DNA from: Planctomycetota bacterium
Lineage (GTDB): Bacteria > Planctomycetota > Phycisphaerae > UBA1845 > Fen-1342
DNA length: 41,447 bases
Assembly: GCA_022574815.1 (NCBI GenBank)
Contig: JACZRH010000003.1
Location: 1 to 41,447, forward strand
Direction: 5' to 3'
Positions 25,107 to 32,056 of the stretch are shown piece after piece; position 1 is the first letter of the stretch; every line of letters begins with the position of its first letter. The position numbers were made by a program, and so were the translations under genes. Under the pieces are notes generated by a model that worked only from the letters and a program-made list of their open reading frames with translations, was not told where the DNA came from and did no database searches.

Positions 25107-27090
25107 GATACTGGTCGAACCACTCCAACTGCCGTGTGTACAAGTCCAGACGATGGGCCCGCTCGGAGACGCCGTGCCCGGAGCGCGGGTAGAGCACCAG
25201 TTGGGTGGGAACATCCTTGGTCTTGAGGGCCGTGTACATCTCCCACGCCTGGCCCGGCGAGACGCGGACGTCTTTCTCGCCGTGCAGGATCAGCGTCGGC
25301 GTCTTGGCCTTGTCGATGCGTGAGAGCGGCGAGCGGTCCCAGTACATGGCCGGGTCGTCGTAGCCCCATTGGTTCCAGTGCACGAGCGACATCTCGTGCG
25401 GGATGTCGGTCGTGCCCATGAACGATAGCCAGTTGCAGATGCCGGCGCCCATGACGGCGGCCTTGAAGCGTTCGCTGTGGTGCGTGGCGGCGAGAGCCGA
25501 CAGGTAACCGCCGTAGGACCAGCCGCCCATCCCGACGCGTTTGGGGTCGGCGATGCCGTGCTGCACGAGCCGATCGACACCGGCGAGGATGTCCTGAAAT
25601 TCCTTGCCGCCGAGGTCGTTGTGATCGCCCTTGGCGAATGCGATGCCGCGCCCGCCGCTGCCGCGGTAGTTGGGTTGCAGGACGACGTAGCCGTGCGCCG
25701 CCAGCAGCTGCGGCCAGGTGTTCCAGCCGTCCATGCTGGTGCCCTCGGGTCCGCCGTGCGGGTTTACGATCAACGGGTAGGTCTTGTCGGACTCGTAGCC
25801 GACGGGATAGGTTAGGACGCCTTGGATGTGCAGGCCGTCCGCGGCTTTCCAGTCGATGACTTCCTGCTTCGCGACGCGGATCGAGTCGAGCCGGGGATTG
25901 CTATGGGTGATGCGGCGCAGCTTTCCGTTCGAAACCGAGCCGACGAACAGCTCGGACGGATGCCCGGGCGCGCTGGCGGCGGCTGCGATCCGGCCGGTGG
26001 CCGCGTGCAGCTCGAATGAGAAAAGGACCGGGGCGCTCGCCAGTTCCTCGGGCTTGCCGCCGGCCGCATCGACGCGGACAAGTTTCGACCGGCAGCCTTC
26101 GGTCACGGCGAGCAGCAGCGTGTTCTCGTCGATCCACGCCACGTCGGAGGCCGACGCTTCGAGGTCGGGCGTCAGGTTGCGCGGCACACCGCTCGGCAAA
26201 TCGACCACGAACAAACTTTGCGAAAGGGGGTCGTTGAGGCTCGTCGCCCCCAGGAACGCCAGCCGCGACCCGTCCGGCGACGCCGCCATGCTGCCGAGCT
26301 TTCCTTTCGTCTGGCACACTGGCGCGGGATCGACGCCCTCGCAAGGCATCGCGTAAATCCCGCTGTACATCATCGCGTCGTCGGTGCGCGGCGAGAGGGA
26401 TGCTTGCAGGGCGAGCGCCTCGCCGCCGGGGATCCAGGTGAATCCTCCGATCGAGAACTTCCCATCGTATGCGGGTCGGCTCTCGCCGCCGGCGACGTCC
26501 AGGATCCACAGGCGGGTGTGCTTGAGATTCTGATCGACGACGGTCCAGTCGCGGCCGGCCTCTTCGTCTTCTTCCTCGGCGTCACTCTTGGGGTCCGAGG
26601 CCGTGAAGAGAATCGAGGCGCCGTCGGGCGACCAGCGGAAGTCGGAAATCGACGTCTCGTGCTCGGACAACATCTCCGCCTCTCCGCCCGCGATCGGCAG
26701 GGCGAAGATCTGCGTTTCCTCGCTCCGCTCGGTTCGCTTGGCGAGAAAGGCGATTTGCCGGCCGTCCGGCGACCAGCGCGGCGACGAAGCCCGCGTCTGG
26801 GTTCGCGTGTAGCGCCGCGCGCTGCGGCCTTCGAAGTCCGTGATCCAGATTTCCGAATAGGCCTCGCCGGGGTCGTCGTCCTCGCCGCGCGGCAGGGACA
26901 CGACGTAGGCGATTCTCTCGCCGCTCGGATCAATCGCGACGTCGCGAACGGTCTTGAGCTCGAGGGCGATTTTGGGTGTCAGCACGTCCTGCCCGGCGGC
27001 CAGGCCGGCGAGGCCGTAGGTCAACAGCATGCCGACGAAGTGGCGGTGCGGATGGGCGGCGCGTTCCATGCGGCTTTCTTGATCAATCAT
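25099..27090 (-). CDS. S9-family serine peptidase (prolyl oligopeptidase/acylaminoacyl peptidase type)
   Basis: This 663-residue exported peptidase has a hydrophobic signal (FVGMLLTYGLAGLAAG). A seven-bladed WD-like beta-propeller (about 35-400) follows, with repeated 'RWSPDG' blades and an acidic insert (DAEEEDEEAG). The C-terminal alpha/beta-hydrolase domain carries the triad: Ser near 524 in GGWSYGGYLS, Asp near 606 in HGEKDVRVS, and His near 638 in SGHGVSE. NPHGGPEG is the family oxyanion loop. Members cleave short peptides, often from the N-terminus. It starts at ATG 27090, with GGAG seven bases ahead. It is divergent from the dehydrogenase gene at 27348 and converges with the rhombosortase. 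Confidence 0.9.
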   Translation of the reverse strand: MIDQESRMERAAHPHRHFVGMLLTYGLAGLAAGQDVLTPKIALELKTVRDVAIDPSGERIAYVVSLPRGEDDDPGEAYSEIWITDFEGRSARRYTRTQTRASSPRWSPDGRQIAFLAKRTERSEETQIFALPIAGGEAEMLSEHETSISDFRWSPDGASILFTASDPKSDAEEEDEEAGRDWTVVDQNLKHTRLWILDVAGGESRPAYDGKFSIGGFTWIPGGEALALQASLSPRTDDAMMYSGIYAMPCEGVDPAPVCQTKGKLGSMAASPDGSRLAFLGATSLNDPLSQSLFVVDLPSGVPRNLTPDLEASASDVAWIDENTLLLAVTEGCRSKLVRVDAAGGKPEELASAPVLFSFELHAATGRIAAAASAPGHPSELFVGSVSNGKLRRITHSNPRLDSIRVAKQEVIDWKAADGLHIQGVLTYPVGYESDKTYPLIVNPHGGPEGTSMDGWNTWPQLLAAHGYVVLQPNYRGSGGRGIAFAKGDHNDLGGKEFQDILAGVDRLVQHGIADPKRVGMGGWSYGGYLSALAATHHSERFKAAVMGAGICNWLSFMGTTDIPHEMSLVHWNQWGYDDPAMYWDRSPLSRIDKAKTPTLILHGEKDVRVSPGQAWEMYTALKTKDVPTQLVLYPRSGHGVSERAHRLDLYTRQLEWFDQYLK

Positions 27091-27347
27091 CGGCGTTCTC
27101 CGTCAGGTAGCCCGAGCCTCGGCCAGCATACCACAACGGCCCGCCGAGTCATCGGCCCGCTCTGAGCGCGTTCTGGGCGGCGGTTCTTTGCAACGGATGC
27201 GCCCCGCTCTCTCTGCGATACGACCTATCCCAAAGCGAGACGACGCATGTACTTCGGTTTTCCCCGCGCGTATGCTAAGCGGCGCGCTTACCCGCGCGGG
27301 ATGGCCCGCCCGGTGCGGTCCATCTAGTGTCTGAATGGAGAATCTTC

Positions 27348-28532
27348 GTGGCGAAACGCACGATCGTTTCCATGCCGGGCGACGGGATCGGGAAGGTCGT
27401 GCTGCCCGAGGCGGTGCGCGTGCTCGACGCGGCCGGCTTCGAGGCCGAATTCGTTCACGCCGACATTGGCTGGGAGTTCTGGGTGAGCGAAGGCAATCCG
27501 CTGCCCGAGCGGACGATCGACCTGCTCGCCGAACACAAGATCGGCCTGTTCGGCGCGATCACGTCCAAGCCGAAGGACAAGGCCGCCGAGGAGCTCGCAC
27601 CCGAGCTGCGCGGCAAGGGATTCGTCTATTTCAGCCCGATCGTCGGTCTGCGGCAGCGCTTCAACCTCGACGTGTCCATCCGCCCCTGCCGCTCGTTCAA
27701 GGGAAACCCGCTGAACTTCATCCGCCGCAGGGCGGACGGCGGCTTCGAGGAGCCGCCCGTGGACGCGGTCATTTTTCGGCAAAACACCGAGGGGCTCTAC
27801 GGCGGCGTCGAATGGACCAACCCGCCGGACGACGTTTATGCCGCGCTGAACACGCACCCCAAATTCAAGAGCTTCGCCGATACCCCGCGCGAGGATCTAG
27901 CCGTCTCAACGAGAATCTTCACGCGCAACGCCTGTCGGCGGATCGGCCGGGCCGCATTCGAGTACGCGAAGAAGTTCGGCTACAAGTCGGTTACGATCTG
28001 CGAGAAGCCGAACGTGATCCGCGAGACCAGCGGGATGCTGACCGCCGAGGTCAAACGGGTCGGCGCGGACTATCCCGGCATCGACGTCTGGGAAACCAAC
28101 ATCGACGCCCAGATGATGTGGCTGACCAAAAACCCCGAGGATTATGGCGTCATCGTGGCGGGCAACATGTTCGGCGACATCGTTTCGGACGGCTTCGCGG
28201 GCCTGGTCGGTGGGCTCGGCTTCGCGTGCAGCGCGAACATCGGCGACGAATTGGCGGTCTTCGAGCCCACGCACGGCTCGGCCCCCAAGTATGAACGGCT
28301 CGACCCGCCCATCGTCAACCCGATCGCAATGATCCTGTCGGCCTGCATGATGCTCGACCACCTCGGCGAGACGGATAGAGCGGAGCGCATCCGCCGATGC
28401 GTCGCAGCGGTCATCGAAGAGGGCAAGGTTCGCGCCTACGACATGCTCAAGCTCAAAGGCGGCCCCGACGTGATCGCCAAGGGCGCCGCGACGACGGCGC
28501 AGATGACGGACGCGATCATCGAAAAGCTGTAG
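27348..28532 (+). CDS. Isocitrate/isopropylmalate dehydrogenase family protein
   Basis: This 394-residue cytoplasmic beta-decarboxylating dehydrogenase oxidises a 2-hydroxyacid with NAD(P) and releases CO2. Motifs are MPGDGIG at the N-terminus, LNFIRRR, FRQNTEGLYGGVEW (substrate loop), the catalytic-site stretches EKPNVIRETSGM and NMFGDIVSDGFAGLVGGLGF (metal-binding Asp residues), and FEPTHGSAPKY. It is somewhat longer than LeuB, and motifs alone do not decide between isocitrate, isopropylmalate, homoisocitrate or another substrate. The start GTG 27348 has GGAG about eight bases ahead; the GTG at 27327 lies too far upstream. An aconitase-family gene follows on the same strand, so the two probably act on successive intermediates. 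Confidence 0.85.
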   Translation: MAKRTIVSMPGDGIGKVVLPEAVRVLDAAGFEAEFVHADIGWEFWVSEGNPLPERTIDLLAEHKIGLFGAITSKPKDKAAEELAPELRGKGFVYFSPIVGLRQRFNLDVSIRPCRSFKGNPLNFIRRRADGGFEEPPVDAVIFRQNTEGLYGGVEWTNPPDDVYAALNTHPKFKSFADTPREDLAVSTRIFTRNACRRIGRAAFEYAKKFGYKSVTICEKPNVIRETSGMLTAEVKRVGADYPGIDVWETNIDAQMMWLTKNPEDYGVIVAGNMFGDIVSDGFAGLVGGLGFACSANIGDELAVFEPTHGSAPKYERLDPPIVNPIAMILSACMMLDHLGETDRAERIRRCVAAVIEEGKVRAYDMLKLKGGPDVIAKGAATTAQMTDAIIEKL

Positions 28533-28538
28533 CATTGT

Positions 28539-28609
28539 GGCACAGGCTATCAGCCTGTGCCGGGCTGCCCAGGCGATCAGCCTCCACCGACACAGGCTAA
28601 TAGCCTGTG
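28539..28609. repeat. Tandem palindromic repeats (CACAGGC...GCCTGTG)
   Basis: There are three copies of one palindrome. 28539-28561 (GGCACAGGC/GCCTGTGCC) and 28591-28609 (CACAGGCTA/TAGCCTGTG) are intact. 28571-28583 (AGGC/GCCT) is a decayed middle copy. They lie right after the dehydrogenase stop and belong to the same family as 25069. They may stabilise or end the transcript. The rest of the gap to 28681 shows nothing else. Confidence 0.7.
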
Positions 28610-28680
28610 CTACACAAGCTGGTAGCTGTATCACTTAGTGTGATGGTCATCATGTGTCTTTTTTCAAGGCCGAGTCCGCT

Positions 28681-30858
28681 ATGCCCCAGACACTAATCGA
28701 AAAAACCGCCCAGCTTTTTGCCGTCGGGTTGCCCGCCAACCACGAGGTCCACGCCGGCGACTTTCTGACAATCCGTCCGGCGCACGTGATGACGCACGAC
28801 AACAGCGCCGCCGTGATCGGCAAGTTCCGCTCGGTCGGCGCCAAGCGCGTCTTCGATCCGAGCCAGCCGGTGTTCGCGCTCGACCACGACATTCAAAACA
28901 CGACTGTCGAAAACCTCGCCAAGTACGCCAGAATCCAGGCGTTCGCGAACGAGCACGGCATCGCTTTCTACCCCGCCGGACGCGGTATCGGGCACCAGGT
29001 CATGGTCGAGGAGGGTTTCGTCCTGCCCGGCACGTTCGTCGTCGGCTCCGACTCGCACTCGAACCTCTACGGCGCCCTCGGCGCGCTCGGCACGCCGGTG
29101 GTCCGCACCGACGCCGCCGCGATCTGGGCCACCGGGCAAACCTGGTGGCAGGTGCCCGACGTCGTGCGGGCCCGACTGACCGGCCGGCTCCAGCCCGGCG
29201 TCGTCGGCAAGGATGTGATTGTCGCGCTGTGCGGCGTGTTCAACCACGACGAGGTGCTCAACTGCTGCATCGAGTTCGACGGGCCGGGCGCCGCGAGCCT
29301 GAGCATCGAAGAGCGCCTGACCATCAGCAACATGACGACCGAATGGGGCGCGCTCGCCGGCGTGTTTCCGTATGACGAGCGAACCCGCGACTTTTTGCTG
29401 GAACGAGCTGAGGAATTCGAGCGGCGCGGCGACGCGAAGCCGCGGCTGACGCCCGAACGGATCGACCGACTCGAAGCCGACCTGCCGATCGCGGACGTCG
29501 ACGCTTGGTACGCCAAGGAGTTGGAGCTCGATCTGTCGGCCGTGACGCCCTTCGTTTCCGGCCCGAACACGGTCAAGACCATAGCCGCACTGCCGGAAAT
29601 CGAGCAACAAGACGTGCGGATCAACAAGGCGTATCTGATGAGCTGCGTCAACGCCCGACTGCAAGACTTCGAGTCGGCGGCCGAAGTGGTCCGCGGGCGT
29701 CACGTCGCCGCCGGCGTCGAGTTCTACATCGCTGCGGCGTCGGACGAGGTCGAGCGGCAAGCGCGCGCGCGCGGCTTCTGGCAGACGCTCGTGGACGCCG
29801 GTGCGATCGAGCTGCCGCCCGGCTGCGGGGCTTGCATCGGTCTCGGCCGCGGCACACTCGAAGCCGGCGAAGTCGGCATCTCGGCGACTAACCGCAACTT
29901 CAAGGGCCGCATGGGCTCGCGCGATGCGAGTGTCTATCTCGCGAGCCCCGCGGTTGTCGCGGCATCCGCCATCGCGGGGAAGATCGCCTCACCCCAATCC
30001 GTCGCGGCCTCCGATGCGCCGCCGCAATCCGAGCGCGAAGCGCTAGCGAGGGATTCCGCTCCGAACGCCGACCGGCTCCGCGACGCCGAAGAGCCCACGA
30101 TCTCGAAACCGTCCTCCAACTGCTACGAAGCCATGCGCCGCGCATCGTCCTTCCGCATGAATGAACCGCGTGCCAAGGACGGCCCCGCCCCTGTCCAAAT
30201 CCTCCCCGGCTTCCCCGAACGCATCGAAGGCGAGCTGCTCTTCCTCCCCGCCGACAACCTCGACACCGACGGCATCTACGGCAAGGACTACACCTACAAG
30301 GAAGGCATGACGCCCGAGGAGATGGCCGGCGTCGCGATGGAAAACTACGACCCGGCGTTCCAGCAAATCGCCCGCGAAGGCGACATCCTCGTCGGCGGCT
30401 ACAACTTCGGCACCGGCTCCTCGCGCGAGCAGGCCGCCACGGCGCTGAAATATCGCGGCCTGCAAATGATCATCGCGGGCTCGTTCTCGCAAACCTACAA
30501 GCGTAACGCCTTCAACAACGGCTACATCTGCATCGAATGCCCGGCGTTGGTGGACGAACTGAAGGACGCATTCGAGAATGACAAGACCCTGACGATCCGC
30601 AGCGGCGCGACGGCAACAGTTGACTTCACCCGTTCTGAGGTTTCCGTAGCACCCGCGCCCGAGCCGCGGGCTTCAGCCCGCGCGGTGTCGCCTGAAATGG
30701 AAAGCACGAGCATTCTCAAGGATTCACGACCGCGCGGACTGAAGTCCGCGGCTCTTCGATACCCCATCGTCCCGCTCGGTGAAGTCGCCCAGGAACTGAT
30801 CGTCAAGGGCGGCTTCGCGTCGGTGATTCGCGAGCAACTTGCGGCTAGGACGTCGTGA
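28681..30858 (+). CDS. Aconitase-family hydratase, large and swivel domains fused
   Basis: This 725-residue [4Fe-4S] hydro-lyase moves a hydroxyl group between carbons of a tricarboxylate. Cluster ligands are C322 (SCVNAR), C382 and C385 (GCGACIG). RPAHVMTHDNS and GSDSHSNLYGALGALG are also typical. The large domain ends near 440. The swivel domain starts near 495, with FLPADNLDTDGIYGKDYTYK and FGTGSSREQAATALKYRG, then AGSFSQTYKRNAFNNG. The wording is closest to homoaconitases and LeuC+LeuD fusions. Two palindromic elements are translated within it: one in the linker (about 449-458) and one in a C-terminal loop (about 661-691), just before YPIVPLGEVAQELI. I chose ATG 28681; GTG 28654 also fits. 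It is preceded by the dehydrogenase gene, so the pair likely serves one pathway. Confidence 0.85.
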   Translation: MPQTLIEKTAQLFAVGLPANHEVHAGDFLTIRPAHVMTHDNSAAVIGKFRSVGAKRVFDPSQPVFALDHDIQNTTVENLAKYARIQAFANEHGIAFYPAGRGIGHQVMVEEGFVLPGTFVVGSDSHSNLYGALGALGTPVVRTDAAAIWATGQTWWQVPDVVRARLTGRLQPGVVGKDVIVALCGVFNHDEVLNCCIEFDGPGAASLSIEERLTISNMTTEWGALAGVFPYDERTRDFLLERAEEFERRGDAKPRLTPERIDRLEADLPIADVDAWYAKELELDLSAVTPFVSGPNTVKTIAALPEIEQQDVRINKAYLMSCVNARLQDFESAAEVVRGRHVAAGVEFYIAAASDEVERQARARGFWQTLVDAGAIELPPGCGACIGLGRGTLEAGEVGISATNRNFKGRMGSRDASVYLASPAVVAASAIAGKIASPQSVAASDAPPQSEREALARDSAPNADRLRDAEEPTISKPSSNCYEAMRRASSFRMNEPRAKDGPAPVQILPGFPERIEGELLFLPADNLDTDGIYGKDYTYKEGMTPEEMAGVAMENYDPAFQQIAREGDILVGGYNFGTGSSREQAATALKYRGLQMIIAGSFSQTYKRNAFNNGYICIECPALVDELKDAFENDKTLTIRSGATATVDFTRSEVSVAPAPEPRASARAVSPEMESTSILKDSRPRGLKSAALRYPIVPLGEVAQELIVKGGFASVIREQLAARTS
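30026..30055. repeat. Palindromic element inside the hydratase gene (linker)
   Basis: Outer arms AATCC/GGATT enclose AGCGC-GAA-GCGCT. It is translated in frame as part of the region between the large and swivel domains, where the protein is poorly conserved. I take it as an inserted repeat, but with lower certainty than the two longer in-frame elements. Confidence 0.45.
30661..30754. repeat. Palindromic element inside the hydratase gene (C-terminal loop)
   Basis: Arms 30661-30686 and 30729-30754 are 26-base reverse complements with two mismatches. Each arm is itself palindromic around CGGGCTTCAGCCCG or its variant. The 94-base unit is read through in frame and adds about 31 residues between the conserved DFTRSEV and YPIVPLGEVAQELI of the swivel domain. 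Confidence 0.75.
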
Positions 30859-30868
30859 ACTTGTGCAC

Positions 30869-30941
30869 GTGCCACTGCTCTGTGAGCAGTGTTTTGGGCG
30901 GCCGGACCCTCTCGCGAACACTGCTCACAGAGCAGTGGCAC
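30869..30941. repeat. Perfect 25-base inverted repeat
   Basis: Arms 30869-30893 and 30917-30941 (GTGCCACTGCTCTGTGAGCA...) are perfect reverse complements around a 23-base loop. It starts ten bases after the hydratase stop and ends 26 bases before the next gene. It could attenuate the transcript between them, but there is no T-run after it. Confidence 0.8.
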
Positions 30942-30967
30942 CCGGCCACATAGGAAGGGAGCCTAGG

Positions 30968-31246
30968 TTGGCGGCCCGGCGGAGAACAAACTGGAAGCGG
31001 TTGTATGAGCCCGTTCGCGAGACGCTCAATCGGGAGTGGGACCCGATCGGCGTGCATCCTGAAGTCGAGGATGAGTACGACACGTACGCACTGAGAATCA
31101 CGCGTCTGTTGTTCGAAGGCGCGGACGCACACAAAATCGCCCGGCAACTGACCGACTTTGAGAGGGTGAGCATGGGTTATGAGCAGGCAACGGCGGACGG
31201 CAATCGGGCAATCGCCGAGAGGCTCGTTGGATTGACCACGAAATGA
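30968..31246 (+). CDS. Small conserved-looking protein, unknown function
   Basis: This protein has 92 residues. The core is REWDPIGV, then EDEYDTYALRITRLLFEGAD, then KIARQLTDFE. I recall a widespread small bacterial family with the same 'WDPIGV...DEYD.Y...I..LL..GA' layout and no known function. The start TTG 30968 is supported by GGGAG six bases upstream. The frame is open further up only because the inverted repeat at 30869 reads through. It is likely cytoplasmic and lies between the hydratase and HD-like genes. Confidence 0.6.
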   Translation: MAARRRTNWKRLYEPVRETLNREWDPIGVHPEVEDEYDTYALRITRLLFEGADAHKIARQLTDFERVSMGYEQATADGNRAIAERLVGLTTK

Positions 31247-31293
31247 CTCGGTACCGAGACCTGTAGGGTGTGCCATGCCCGCCGTTGAGTCTC

Positions 31294-31349
31294 GTAGGGT
31301 GGGCACCGCCCACCAGAATATGGCGAGTGGTGGGCCGTGCCCACCCTAC
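31294..31349. repeat. Inverted repeat, GTAGGGTGGGCAC type
   Basis: Arms 31294-31315 and 31328-31349 (GTAGGGTGGGCACCGCCCACCA and complement) are 22 bases with one mismatch and a 12-base loop. A partial third copy (GTAGGGTGTGCCATGCCCGCC) starts at 31263. I know this as a common dispersed repeat in several bacterial phyla. It sits 15 bases before the HD-like gene. Confidence 0.75.
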
Positions 31350-31363
31350 TTGGGAAGCGAAAA

Positions 31364-31912
31364 ATGCGTGAAGAAATCGAAGCGATTTTCCCTGAAATCG
31401 ATCAAATCTCCGACCCCACCCTCCGCCAGAAGGTTACCAACGTCTGGAGCGACTCCCTAACCACCGGCGGCTGGACCATCGAGGAGCTCAAGCAGGTCCC
31501 CTTCACGCTCCTCGCCGGCGACACGGACATCCGCTTCCTCGAACACGTCCGCACCTGCTGCCGCATGTCGATCGCGATCTACGACGTGCTCAAGGACGCC
31601 TACGGCGACCGCGTCCCGCTGAATCGCGACCACCTGATCGCCGGCTCGCTGCTCGCCGACGTCGGCAAGCCGATCGAATACGTCAAGGGTCCCGATGGCA
31701 AGCCTGCCAAGGGCACGCGCGGCGACATGCTCCGGCACCCCTTCAGCGGCGTCGGCCTGTGCTGGAAACACGGCCTGCCCGACGAGGTCATGCACATCGT
31801 CGCGACGCACAGCAAGGAAGGCGACCACGTCCAGCGCACGCTCGAGTCGATCATCTTTCATCATGCGGATTTCGTCGATTTCGACATCGCGTGCGCGCTT
31901 GGACGGCGGTAA
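31364..31912 (+). CDS. HD-domain-like phosphohydrolase lacking the HD histidine
   Basis: This is a 182-residue helical cytoplasmic protein. The order FLEHVRTC, then LIAGSLLADVGKPIEY, then LRHPFSGVGLCWKHGLP, then HIVATHSKEG, then FHHADFVDFD, follows the metal-dependent HD superfamily (H...HD...H...H...D). At the central pair, however, residues 98-99 are Ala-Asp, so the second metal ligand is missing. Either the family uses other ligands or it is catalytically weak. ATG 31364 follows GGAAG with good spacing; the open frame upstream comes from the repeat at 31294. It is placed between tricarboxylate-type metabolic genes, with no obvious functional link. Confidence 0.65.
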   Translation: MREEIEAIFPEIDQISDPTLRQKVTNVWSDSLTTGGWTIEELKQVPFTLLAGDTDIRFLEHVRTCCRMSIAIYDVLKDAYGDRVPLNRDHLIAGSLLADVGKPIEYVKGPDGKPAKGTRGDMLRHPFSGVGLCWKHGLPDEVMHIVATHSKEGDHVQRTLESIIFHHADFVDFDIACALGRR

Positions 31913-32038
31913 CCGCAGAGGCGCGGAGAGCGCGGAGGAGCCGGGAGATAGTCACCGTGAATTCGGCGCGCTTGGCGCCTTGGTCGCTAAACAGTAAGGA
32001 TCCTCGGCGTCCTTTGCACTCTCCGCGTCTCTGCGGTT
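31910..32038. repeat. Inverted repeat, CCGCAGAGGCGCGGAGAG type
   Basis: Arms 31910-31929 and 32019-32038 are 20-base reverse complements with one mismatch. The similarity continues weakly inward around a central stretch of about 90 bases. This is another dispersed repeat class known from many bacterial genomes. It begins at the last codon of the HD-like gene and ends 18 bases before the MmgE/PrpD start. Confidence 0.7.
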
Positions 32039-32056
32039 CAAACAGGAGAAAGGGAA

